Assembly: GCA_035626815.1 (NCBI GenBank)
Contig: DASPMY010000044.1
Span: forward strand, 1-64,000
DNA from: Croceibacterium_A sp035626815
GTDB lineage: Bacteria; Pseudomonadota; Alphaproteobacteria; Sphingomonadales; Sphingomonadaceae
Length of the DNA stretch: 64,000 nucleotides
Reading direction: 5' to 3'
The stretch's first letter is position 1. Every line of letters starts with the position of its first letter. A model generated the notes under the pieces. It ran no database searches, was not told the DNA's origin, and was given only the letters and a program-made list of their open reading frames with translations. Positions 1 to 7,318 of this stretch are shown here, piece after piece. A program made the position numbers and the translations under genes.

Positions 1-756
1 CCAACTGCTGCCACCGCCGCGGCCGCTGTTCATCGCGGCGTTGACCGCGGTCCACAGCAGGACGTTGCCGACCGCCTGACCGACGCCGCCGCCACCGCGA
101 TAGCGTCGCCCGCCGCGGGCAACGGCGGGAAGAACGAAGAAGAACACGATGAAGGCGATCCAGATGAGGAATCCGAACGGGAAGCCTTCGCCGTTGTCCT
201 GCTCCTGAGCCTGGGCCGCGCGCGCGGCTTCCTCGATGGCCGCCGCCTCCTCCGGGCTCTTGGCAAGGTGCGCGGTGATCGCGTCGATGCCGGCGACGAT
301 CCCGCCGTCGAAATCGCCTGCCTTGAAGCGCGGCGTGATCTGGTCGCGGATCACGCGCCCGGCCATGATCCCGCCGAAGTACGGGTGGAGGCCGTAGCCG
401 ACCTCGATGCGGATCTTGCGGTCGTCGCGGGCGACCAGCAGCAGCAGCCCTTGGTCGCGCTCCGCGCCGCCGATGCCCCAGTCCGCGAACAGGCCGGTCG
501 CATAGCTTTCCAGCGGCGCTCCCTCGAGGCTGGGGATGGTCGCGACGATCAGCGCCCGCCCGGTTTCGCGGTTGTAGTCCCTGAGTCGCTGGTCGAGCGC
601 CGCCTCGGTCGCCGGCGAGATGATGTCCGCCCCGTCGTAGACCGGGCCTTGCGGTCGCCGCGGATAGTCCTGCGCCTGCGCTGCGGCGGCGAGCGCCAAC
701 CACAACATGCCAACCAGCGCGAGCAAGCGGCGCAGGAATAGCGGACCGGCCGGCAC
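1..756 (-). CDS. TPM-domain (YgcG-like) membrane protein, C-terminus cut by window edge
   Basis: About 252 residues are visible and the frame stays open to base 1, so the C-terminus lies outside the window. GTG at 756 is chosen because AGGA lies about 8 nt upstream. A signal-like hydrophobic stretch ending in AAAQAQ is followed by a TPM domain (YDGADIISPA, then RDDRKIRIEVGYGL and FDGGIVAGIDAI). A transmembrane helix comes next (FLIWIAFIVFFFVLP), then a Gly/Arg-rich tail (GGRRYRGGGG). This order is typical of YgcG-type proteins, whose TPM domain is exposed outside the cytoplasmic membrane. TPM proteins often sit next to LemA, as here, in the same direction and 23 nt downstream. The molecular role is unknown; TPM domains in some proteins act in photosystem II maintenance or as phosphatases. 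Confidence 0.85.
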   Translation of the reverse strand, partial: MPAGPLFLRRLLALVGMLWLALAAAAQAQDYPRRPQGPVYDGADIISPATEAALDQRLRDYNRETGRALIVATIPSLEGAPLESYATGLFADWGIGGAERDQGLLLLVARDDRKIRIEVGYGLHPYFGGIMAGRVIRDQITPRFKAGDFDGGIVAGIDAITAHLAKSPEEAAAIEEAARAAQAQEQDNGEGFPFGFLIWIAFIVFFFVLPAVARGGRRYRGGGGVGQAVGNVLLWTAVNAAMNSGRGGGSSW

Positions 757-779
757 GGCAGGTTTCCTGACGACCGCGA

Positions 780-1445
780 TCAGTTCGCCGCGGCCGCCGG
801 GGCCTCGTCGTCGGCGTTGTCGTTGCTTGCCGCCGGCGCGGTAGCTTGCCCTCCGCCGATATTCTCGAGGTCGACTTCCGGATTGGCCTGCGACGCCTCG
901 TCCGCCTCGAAGTACTGCAGCGGGTCGGAGCCGTAGATTACGTTCGCGGCGATGGTCGACGGGAACGTGCGGATCTCGGTGTTGTAGTCGCGCGCGGCGT
1001 CGTTGTAGCGGACCCGCTCGGTGTTGATCAGGTTGTTCGCTTCATCGAGCGCCACCATCAGGTCGGCGAAGCGCCCCTGGCTCTGCAGCTCGGGATAGGC
1101 TTCCTGCAGGCGCTGCAGGGTCACGGTCAGGCGCGACTGCGCCTCGGCCAGGCGGCCCATCGCCTCGGGGTCGCTGAGCTGGTCGGGCGTCACCGTGATC
1201 CGCGTCGCGTCGGCGCGCGCCTCGGTGACTTCGGTCAGGATCTGCCGTTCGGACCCGGCGGCGCCGCGCACGGTGGCGACGAGGTTGGGAATGAGGTCGG
1301 CCCGCCGCTGCAGCGCGGTCTGGACGTTGCCCCACTGGGCCTTGGCGGTTTCTTCCTTGGTCGGCACGGAATTGATGCCGCACGCACTCAGAGCCACCGC
1401 GGCGGCGGCAACGATGGCAACTCGAAGCGAGGTCAAAAGAGACAT
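780..1445 (-). CDS. LemA family lipoprotein
   Basis: The 221-residue protein has a lipobox ending at Cys22 (L-S-A-C), so it is probably anchored in the membrane as a lipoprotein. The LemA core follows: an N-terminal helix containing QWGNVQTALQRRADLIPNL, then helical segments rich in Glu and Arg, and the conserved YNDAARDYNTEIRTFPS stretch before the C-terminus. The tail is Ala/Asp-rich and low in complexity. LemA proteins are helical bundles of unknown biochemical role, commonly paired with a TPM-domain gene, which follows here on the same strand. The assignment is firm at family level only. Confidence 0.93.
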   Translation of the reverse strand: MSLLTSLRVAIVAAAAVALSACGINSVPTKEETAKAQWGNVQTALQRRADLIPNLVATVRGAAGSERQILTEVTEARADATRITVTPDQLSDPEAMGRLAEAQSRLTVTLQRLQEAYPELQSQGRFADLMVALDEANNLINTERVRYNDAARDYNTEIRTFPSTIAANVIYGSDPLQYFEADEASQANPEVDLENIGGGQATAPAASNDNADDEAPAAAAN

Positions 1446-1589
1446 CGAAATCCCTCCTCAAGGTGCGCGGAGTGGGCCGCGCTGTGTTAGTTAGATAGCA
1501 CACGCAAGAACGCTTTCAAGAAGCGCCCGATTGCGGCTCAACGCATCCGCTGCCAGTCTGCTCCCCAAGGGTCGCCGAGAGGGATATCC

Positions 1590-2024
1590 ATGTTGCAGGA
1601 TTTCAAGGCCTTCATCGCCAGGGGCAACGTGATGGATCTCGCCGTCGGCGTGATCATCGGCGCGGCGTTCGGCACGATCGTCACCTCGCTGACCGGGGAC
1701 CTGATCATGCCGGCGGTCGGCGCGGTGTTCGGCGGGCTCGATTTCTCGAACCAGTTCGTGCTGCTGAGAGTGCCCGAAGGCTACCAGGGTTCGCTGCGCG
1801 ATTATGCGGCGCTCAAGGAAGCCGGCGCGGCAATGATCGGCTACGGCGCGTTCCTGACCGCGGTGGTCAACTTCCTGATCCTCGCTTTCATCATCTTCCT
1901 GCTGGTGCGCTACGTGAAGAAGGTCGTCGCGGAGATCGAAGGCGACAAGGTGGAAGCGCCACAGGGCCCGACCGAGGTCGATCTCCTGACCGAGATCAGG
2001 GACGAGTTGCGGAGGAGGCAGTAG
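1590..2024 (+). CDS. mscL: large-conductance mechanosensitive channel MscL
   Basis: The 144-residue protein starts MLQDFKAFIARGNVMDLAVG, the N-terminal amphipathic helix and TM1 entry typical of MscL. TM1 continues as VGVIIGAAFGTIVTSL. A periplasmic loop (about 45-80) precedes TM2 (FLTAVVNFLILAFIIFLLVRYV). A charged cytoplasmic helix ends the protein (TEIRDELRRRQ). Length matches the family (about 130-150). The homopentamer opens under membrane tension to release solutes during hypo-osmotic shock. AGAGGGA lies just upstream of the start. The stop codon lies inside the first unit of a 7-bp repeat array. Confidence 0.97.
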   Translation: MLQDFKAFIARGNVMDLAVGVIIGAAFGTIVTSLTGDLIMPAVGAVFGGLDFSNQFVLLRVPEGYQGSLRDYAALKEAGAAMIGYGAFLTAVVNFLILAFIIFLLVRYVKKVVAEIEGDKVEAPQGPTEVDLLTEIRDELRRRQ

Positions 2025-2111
2025 GCAGTAGGCAACAGGCAGTGGGCAGTAGGCAGTGTGGTCATCGCCGGCGAACAATTCCCCTACTGCCTACTGCCTA
2101 CTGCCCCACTG
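2018..2111. repeat. inverted array of 7-bp repeats (GCAGTAG / CTACTGC)
   Basis: Six near-identical heptamers run in tandem from 2018 to 2058 (GCAGTAG, GCAGTAG, GCAACAG, GCAGTGG, GCAGTAG, GCAGTG). Four complementary heptamers run from 2084 to 2111 (CTACTGC three times, then CCACTGC). A 25-nt spacer separates them. The two arms can form a long hairpin in mRNA or DNA, possibly acting as a 3' stabiliser or terminator for mscL. The first heptamer includes the last sense codon and stop codon of mscL. No T-run follows, so a classic intrinsic terminator is not supported. Confidence 0.85.
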
Positions 2112-2149
2112 CCTTCCCAGTCACTTCCCATTAAGGCGAAAATCCCTAT

Positions 2150-2500
2150 ATCGGTCCTCGCCGGCTTCGGCCGGAGATGGCGATGAATTGCGGTGTGCAA
2201 TAGGCACAGCGGACCCGGGGGCAGTACCCGGCGGCTCCACCAAAATCCCCGTTCCGGCGGGGGTCCTGACGGGGCCGAACAAGGATCGACGTGTGTTGAA
2301 AAGCATTGTTTTCGCCCGGGCTGAGTAACCCGTTAAAGGCTCAAAACACACAAGTGCCAACGACAACGAAGCACTTGCTCTCGCCGCGTAATTCTAGGGG
2401 CTAACGCCCTGAAGTTACAAGGTTTTGAGCACGGTTCGGACCGAACCGGGTAACAGAATCGGAAACCGGGGGCCCGGGGGAGCCTAGCAACAGAATCCCC
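2150..2500 (+). ncRNA. ssrA: tmRNA, circularly permuted two-piece form
   Basis: The acceptor piece comes first: a T-arm with stem CCGGG/CCCGG and loop GGCAGTA, then CGGCTCC at 2232-2238 and ACCA ending at 2242. The coding piece begins at 2271 with GGGGCCG, which pairs with CGGCTCC and includes a G-U at the third pair, the alanine identity element. The reading frame for the tag is at 2356-2391 and encodes ANDNEALALAA followed by TAA. A short hairpin (GGGC TAAC GCCC) and a strong CGGTTCGG/CCGAACCG stem follow. The gene order is permuted, as is standard in alphaproteobacteria; the spacer 2243-2270 is presumably removed. It rescues stalled ribosomes with SmpB. Outer ends are approximate. Confidence 0.95.
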
Positions 2501-2634
2501 CACCCGCCCATGAGGACAGTCCGGTCCGCGCGCAGCGTGGAGGGGGGCTGGCGGACCTAGCTCAGCGGACACGCCAGCCAGCGAGCCGCGCGGGCGCACG
2601 GGATTGTCGTCACTCACGGGATCGGGGTCGCTCC

Positions 2635-3315
2635 ATGAATCTCTCGTTTCGCGCCGTTCGCGGCGCTGTCGTCGCCGCCGCCGCGAGCCTGGCGCTCGCC
2701 TCATGCGTTTCCACGCCCGCGGTGCCGCCGGCTCCCGCCGTGGCCATGCCCGCCGCCGAGCCCACCGCCGCGCCGACGCTCGCCGAGACCGCGCCGGCGC
2801 GAGAGGACCTCCCGCCGCTGATCGCCGAGGCGCTCGCCGCGCTCGAGGCGCATTCCGGGCATGTGCCCAGGCGCGACAAGATCGGCGTGGTCGACTTCTC
2901 GCTGCCCTCGCGCGAGCCGCGGTTCCACGTGGTCGACGTCGCCACCAGGACGATCGAGCGCAGCTGGCTGGTCGCCCACGGCAGCGGCTCGGACCCGAAC
3001 GCCACCGGCATGGTGCAGCGTTTCTCGAACCAGCCCGGCTCCCACGCCAGCTCGCGCGGAGCCTACCCGACGGCCAACACCTACGTCGGCCAGCACGGCC
3101 GCTCGCAGCGTCTGATCGGGCTCGACGCCGAGAACGACATGGCGATGGACCGCGCGATCGTCATCCACGGCGCGGATTACGTCAGCGGGGCGATGGCCGC
3201 GCGGCAGGGCCGCATCGGCCGCAGCCAAGGCTGCTTCGCGTTCGCTCCCGACGATGTCGCCCAGGTGATCGACACGCTCGGCGAAGGGCGGATGATCTAC
3301 GCCGGCAAGGCCTAG
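2635..3315 (+). CDS. L,D-transpeptidase-family lipoprotein (YkuD_2-like)
   Basis: The 226-residue protein has a lipobox ending at Cys24 (L-A-S-C), followed by an Ala/Pro-rich linker to about residue 55. The catalytic region from about 80 onward carries His178 (AIVIHGADYV) and the signature RIGRSQGCFAF with Cys200. These match the His and Cys of murein L,D-transpeptidase-type domains (the YkuD-like family with the SxGC motif). Members cross-link or edit peptidoglycan peptides, or attach proteins to them, in the periplasm. The TAG stop shares its CTAG with the stop of the convergent small gene downstream. The exact substrate cannot be told from sequence. Confidence 0.85.
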   Translation: MNLSFRAVRGAVVAAAASLALASCVSTPAVPPAPAVAMPAAEPTAAPTLAETAPAREDLPPLIAEALAALEAHSGHVPRRDKIGVVDFSLPSREPRFHVVDVATRTIERSWLVAHGSGSDPNATGMVQRFSNQPGSHASSRGAYPTANTYVGQHGRSQRLIGLDAENDMAMDRAIVIHGADYVSGAMAARQGRIGRSQGCFAFAPDDVAQVIDTLGEGRMIYAGKA

Positions 3316-3551
3316 CCGCCGCCCGCCGGCCGCTCCGCCGCGCGCTCGTACTTCAGGCAGTCGAGGATTTTGGCGCCGGCCATGAACACCGCCACGCTGC
3401 AGGCGATGAACAGCGTCCAGCCCATCCAGCCTGGATACTGCGTCAGGTAATGCGCGCCGCGGCCGGTGGCGCCGAGCGCCAGCGCGTAAATGATCAGGAA
3501 CGCCTCCAGCCGGGTCTTGATCACGAACAGCCGGGAGACCTTGCGCAGCAT
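3312..3551 (-). CDS. small two-helix membrane protein, unknown function
   Basis: This is a 79-residue protein with a basic N-terminus (MLRKVSRLFVIKTRLEA). It has two hydrophobic segments, FLIIYALALGA (about 18-28) and WTLFIACSVAVFMAGAKIL (about 45-63), and a short charged tail. AGAAAGG lies about 9 nt upstream. It resembles small inner-membrane proteins often seen in sphingomonads, but I do not recognise a named family. Its stop overlaps the stop of the L,D-transpeptidase gene within a shared CTAG. No function is proposed. Confidence 0.75.
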   Translation of the reverse strand: MLRKVSRLFVIKTRLEAFLIIYALALGATGRGAHYLTQYPGWMGWTLFIACSVAVFMAGAKILDCLKYERAAERPAGGG

Positions 3552-3658
3552 CGCTTGCCTTTCTTAACGCCCGTGGCAGCAATGATCGTGCCAGGGCCGC
3601 AGTTCCGCGCTCGAGCGTGGTGAACGCGAGCGGCGGTGTAAACCCCGCCGACGGGGCT

Positions 3659-4906
3659 TCAGGCGAGCTGTTCCAGATCGAGCCGCTCGAGCAGCGCGGC
3701 GCGCGCCGCGGTGATCGTGCGGGCGAGGCTGTCGCGGCCCAGTTCGGCCGGGTCGATTTGCTCGGGCCAGTGCCGGCCGACGACTTGCGCGATGGCGTCG
3801 GCGGTGGCTTCGTCGAGCAGGAAGCGCGGATCGACCGTCGCCGGATCGGCGACCACGCGCAGCCGCAGGCAGGCCGGCCCGCCGCCGTTGGCCATCGATT
3901 GGCGCACGTCGACCGGCATGACACGGCGAATCGGCCCGTTGCCGGCGATCAGGCCGTCGAGATAGGCGCGGGTCGCGCCGCCCTCCCACGCTTCGAGCGG
4001 GACCACCAGCGCCGATTCGCCTTCCGGCAGGGTCACCAGCTGGCCATTGAACACGTACGAGCGCACCGCTTCGGCGAGGCTGACCGCGCTCTCGGGCACG
4101 ACGACCGGCTCGAGTTCGGGGAAGCGGGCGCGGATCGCCGACCAGGCCGCGTCGGGATCGGCGAAAGCCCGCTCGTGCGCGAACAGCACGCGCTCGTTGG
4201 CCACGGCGACGACGTCGTTGTGGAACGCGCCCGCGGCGATGGCCTCGGGCGACTGCTCGAGGAACAGCACGCGCTCGGGATCGAGGCCGTGCCGCCGGGC
4301 GACGACGCGCCCGGCCTGCTCGTGCTGGCGCGCCGGGAAGGGCCCGCCGCCGCGGCCGTAGACGAAGACCTCGAGGCCCGGCGCGTCGTGGGCGGCCGTC
4401 AGCCGCATGTGGTTGGCGGCGCCCTCGTCGCCGAAGCACGGCGGCACCGGCTCGTGCACCGCGAAGGCCTCGTGTGCGAACGCCAGCCGCAACTGGCGCA
4501 GCGTGTCGGGCCATTCGTGCGCCCGGTGCGGCATCGTGACGAGATTGGCGACGGTGAGATGGCAGCACCCGTCGGCGGTGTCGGGCGCCGGCGAGACGGT
4601 GGCGGCGTTGGCGGTCCACATCGCCGAGGCCGACCACGCGCCGGCGAGCAGCACCGGATCGAGCGTGGCGCCGTGGGCCAGCGCTTCCAGCCACCGCGCA
4701 TCGGGGCGGGGGAGTGGGATGAAAAAGCCCTGCGCCAGCCCCAGCGCCAGGTTGCCGCGCATCTTCGCCAGCCCCTGCAGCGCGGCGGCGCGTGGGTATG
4801 AGACATCGCCGGCATGCGCGGTCGCCGCGAGGTTGCCGAGGCTGAGCCCGGCGTAATTATGGCTCGGGCCGACGATGCCGTCGAAATTGATCTCGCGGAG
4901 GCTCAC
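3659..4906 (-). CDS. astB: N-succinylarginine dihydrolase
   Basis: AstB hydrolyses N2-succinylarginine to N2-succinylornithine, ammonia and CO2, the second step of the arginine succinyltransferase (AST) catabolic pathway in the cytoplasm. The N-terminus VSLREINFDGIVGPSHNYAG is diagnostic, with the conserved GPSHNY segment. Near the middle is FHNDVVAVANERVLF, with the catalytic-His region, and the C-terminus has the MANGGGPACLRLRV stretch. The GTG start at 4906 is chosen because it gives the standard AstB N-terminus; the frame is open further upstream but lacks family similarity. The product is 415 residues, slightly short of the usual 440-450. It follows astA, separated by 91 nt holding a palindromic repeat. 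Confidence 0.96.
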   Translation of the reverse strand: MSLREINFDGIVGPSHNYAGLSLGNLAATAHAGDVSYPRAAALQGLAKMRGNLALGLAQGFFIPLPRPDARWLEALAHGATLDPVLLAGAWSASAMWTANAATVSPAPDTADGCCHLTVANLVTMPHRAHEWPDTLRQLRLAFAHEAFAVHEPVPPCFGDEGAANHMRLTAAHDAPGLEVFVYGRGGGPFPARQHEQAGRVVARRHGLDPERVLFLEQSPEAIAAGAFHNDVVAVANERVLFAHERAFADPDAAWSAIRARFPELEPVVVPESAVSLAEAVRSYVFNGQLVTLPEGESALVVPLEAWEGGATRAYLDGLIAGNGPIRRVMPVDVRQSMANGGGPACLRLRVVADPATVDPRFLLDEATADAIAQVVGRHWPEQIDPAELGRDSLARTITAARAALLERLDLEQLA

Positions 4907-4918
4907 GCCCCGCCCCCG

Positions 4919-4979
4919 TTCGTGTCGAGCGAAGCCGACACGCGCCGGGCAAGGGTTCTCGACCTCGCTCGAAGCGAAC
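4919..4979. repeat. imperfect REP-like palindrome between astA and astB
   Basis: TTCGTGTCGAGCGAAGCC near 4919 is mirrored by CTCGACCTCGCTCGAAGCGAA near 4959-4979. The core GTCGAGCGAAG is a palindromic motif commonly dispersed in sphingomonad genomes. It lies in the only sizeable gap of the ast operon and could form a hairpin in the message. Confidence 0.6.
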
Positions 4980-4997
4980 GAAACGGCGTAGTCAGGG

Positions 4998-6011
4998 TCA
5001 ACGCCCGACGCTCCACACGCTGTCCCCGGGCCGCACGTCGAGCAGCTCGGCCGCCAGCGCATCGATCGCGATGCCGCCGTCCGCCGCCTCGCACGCGCCG
5101 TAGCAGCTGTGGAACCCCGCCAGGTGCCCCGCGGCCAGCAGCACCTTGTCGCCCTTGCGGCAATCGGTCCGGACCACTGTGCTTTGCCGCGCGCCGGCGA
5201 TGCTCCTGACCCGGTCGGTCGCGGCGGTCATCGTCGGCCCGCCGTCGAAGATGTCGACGTAGCCCTCGAAGGCGAAGCCCTCTTCCTCGAGCATGCGCAT
5301 CGCCGCGCGGCCCGACGGATGCGGCACGCCGATCGCGCTGCGCGCGCTGTCGTTCAGCATCGCCACGTAGACCGGGTGCTTGGGCATCAGGTCGGCGATG
5401 AACTGGTTGCCGTTGATGGCGTTGAAATAGTCGGCTTCCTGGAAGGTCATGCCGAAGAACCGCCCGGCGACGCCGTCCCAGAACGGCGAGCCGCCGCGCT
5501 CGTCCTGCACCCCGCGCAGCTCGGCCAGCACGCGGTCGGCGAAGCGGGCGCGGTGCATGGCGATGAACAGGTAGCGGCTGCGCGCCAGCAGCAGGCCGAG
5601 ACCGCCGGCGCGTTCGTTGGGATGGAGGAACAGCCCCCCGACCTCGCTGCAGCCTTCGAGGTCGGTCACCAGGCTGAGCATCTCGGCGCGCACCGTCCGG
5701 GCGAGCTCTTGCGAGTGCTGGGTGAGGGTCGTCAGGCGGTACGAGTAGAATGGCCACTGCTGGCCGACCATCGTCATCAGCTGGCAGGTGCCGCGCACCT
5801 CGCCGGTTTCCGGCCGCTCGAGCACGAGCACGAACTGCTCGTCGGCGCGCTCGTCGCCGTCGCGGCCCCACGCCGCCTCGGCGCGCTCGAGCTTGCGGGC
5901 AAGGGCCTTGCGGTCGGCGGGCAGGTTGGTGAACCCGCCGCCGGTCAGCTTGGCCATCTCGTAGAGCGGCTCGAGGTCGTCGGGCCGCGCGGCCCTGAGG
6001 CGAAAGCTCAT
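4998..6011 (-). CDS. astA: arginine N-succinyltransferase
   Basis: AstA transfers succinyl from succinyl-CoA to the alpha-amino group of arginine, the first AST pathway step. The 337-residue protein aligns by eye with the family from the start (MSFRLRAARPDDLEPLYEMA). It carries TGGGFTNLPADR, the EVGGLFLHPNERAGGLG acyl-CoA segment of the GNAT fold, and GMTFQEADYFNAINGNQFIADLMPKHP. The C-terminal FEGYVDIFDGGPTM stretch is also characteristic. Length matches the family (about 340). The ATG at 6009-6011 overlaps the stop of the upstream M20 hydrolase as ATGA, so the two are translationally coupled. astC, astD and a canonical astE are not in the window. Confidence 0.97.
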   Translation of the reverse strand: MSFRLRAARPDDLEPLYEMAKLTGGGFTNLPADRKALARKLERAEAAWGRDGDERADEQFVLVLERPETGEVRGTCQLMTMVGQQWPFYSYRLTTLTQHSQELARTVRAEMLSLVTDLEGCSEVGGLFLHPNERAGGLGLLLARSRYLFIAMHRARFADRVLAELRGVQDERGGSPFWDGVAGRFFGMTFQEADYFNAINGNQFIADLMPKHPVYVAMLNDSARSAIGVPHPSGRAAMRMLEEEGFAFEGYVDIFDGGPTMTAATDRVRSIAGARQSTVVRTDCRKGDKVLLAAGHLAGFHSCYGACEAADGGIAIDALAAELLDVRPGDSVWSVGR

Positions 6012-7219
6012 CGCAGGCCTTCCGTGGCAAGGCGGTGGAGGACCAGCGCCGAGAGCGCGGCGCGCTCGGCCAGCGAGGAGGCGATCAGGTACTCGCCGGG
6101 CGAGTGGATCGCGCCGCCGCGCACGCCCATCGTGTCGACCACCGGCACGCCGCAGGCGGCGATGTTGTTGCCGTCGCAGACCCCGCCGCTCGGCTGCCAG
6201 CCGAGCCGCTGGCCGAGGTCGGCGCCCGCGCGCTGGACCAGCGCGAACAGCGTCTGCGCGGCTTCGTCGACCGGCTTGGGCGGCCGCGTGATCCCGCCGT
6301 GAAGCGCCAGCGCGACGTCGTGCTCGCGCTCGACGGTGCGGAGCAGCGCGACGAGGTCGCGCGCGAAATTGTCCGCTGCGAGCGTGGTCCGCGGGCGCAC
6401 GTTGAAGCGCAGCACGGCATGGTCCGGGACCACGTTATGGGCCGATCCGCCGTCGATCCGCGCCGGGTTGGCCTTCAGTCCGTCGTGCTCGAGCGCCTTC
6501 AGCGCCACCGCCAGCGCCGCCGCCGCGACGAGAGCGTTGCGCCCCTCCTCGGGGTTGCGCCCGGCGTGCGCCGAACGCCCGGTGACGACCACGCTGTAGT
6601 TGCCGCTGCCGCCGCGCGCGTGGGCGAGCGTGCCGTCGGGCAGCGCCGCGGGCTCATAGGTTAGCGCCGCCGCCTTGCCGCGCGCCAGCTCGGCGATCAG
6701 CGCCGCCGACGACAGCGAGCCGGTCTCCTCGTCGGCGTTGACCATCACGTCGTAACCGAGCGAGGCGGCGGCCGCGCTGGCCTCGAACGCCTCGAGCGCG
6801 GCGAGCATGACCGCGAGCCCGCCCTTCATGTCCGCGGCGCCGGGCGCGTTGAGCGTGTCGTCGTCGAGCCAGCAGCCCTGCTGGAACGGATGGTCGGGCG
6901 GAAACACGGTGTCCATGTGCCCGGTCAGCAACATGCGCCGCTCGGCCGCCGGGCGCACGCGCAGCACCATGTGCCGGCCGTGCTCGATGGCGACCTCGCG
7001 TCCCGCGGCATCGACCGAGGTCACCGCCGCGGGATCGCGCAGCTCGACCTCGCCCGGAAGCGCGGACAACGCCCCGGCCAGCTCGTCGGCCTGGCGCGCG
7101 AGGCCGGCGAGGTTGCCGGTGCCACTGTTGATCGCGCACCAGCGCTCGGTGCGCGCGAGCATGGCCGCCGGGTCGATCGGCTCGATCAGCTGGCGCTCGG
7201 TTCGTGAGAGTTGTTTCAT
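6008..7219 (-). CDS. M20-family metallohydrolase (glutamate carboxypeptidase / ArgE / DapE type)
   Basis: The 403-residue protein starts at ATG 7219; longer upstream extensions of the frame run antisense to malate synthase and are rejected. M20 metal ligands and catalytic residues are visible: His101 and catalytic Asp103 in GHMDTVFPPDHPF, Asp130 in GAADMKGG, Glu164-Glu165 in NADEETGS, and the final His in MGVRGGAIHSPGEY. A dimerisation (lid) domain sits between (VTGRSAHAGRNPEEGRNA). M20 enzymes remove acyl groups from, or amino acids off, N-acyl amino acids. The stop overlaps the astA start, implying a role in the same pathway. Succinylglutamate desuccinylation is an inference; no AstE is present nearby. 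Confidence 0.92.
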   Translation of the reverse strand: MKQLSRTERQLIEPIDPAAMLARTERWCAINSGTGNLAGLARQADELAGALSALPGEVELRDPAAVTSVDAAGREVAIEHGRHMVLRVRPAAERRMLLTGHMDTVFPPDHPFQQGCWLDDDTLNAPGAADMKGGLAVMLAALEAFEASAAAASLGYDVMVNADEETGSLSSAALIAELARGKAAALTYEPAALPDGTLAHARGGSGNYSVVVTGRSAHAGRNPEEGRNALVAAAALAVALKALEHDGLKANPARIDGGSAHNVVPDHAVLRFNVRPRTTLAADNFARDLVALLRTVEREHDVALALHGGITRPPKPVDEAAQTLFALVQRAGADLGQRLGWQPSGGVCDGNNIAACGVPVVDTMGVRGGAIHSPGEYLIASSLAERAALSALVLHRLATEGLR

Positions 7220-7318
7220 CTGTAACGAAGCTAGCCCCCGGCGCCGGTCTGTCAAACCCGGCTCGCGTTGTGGCGCATCGGTGAGTAGGGGGGAAGGCGG
7301 GAAAGCAGGAGCGGGCGT

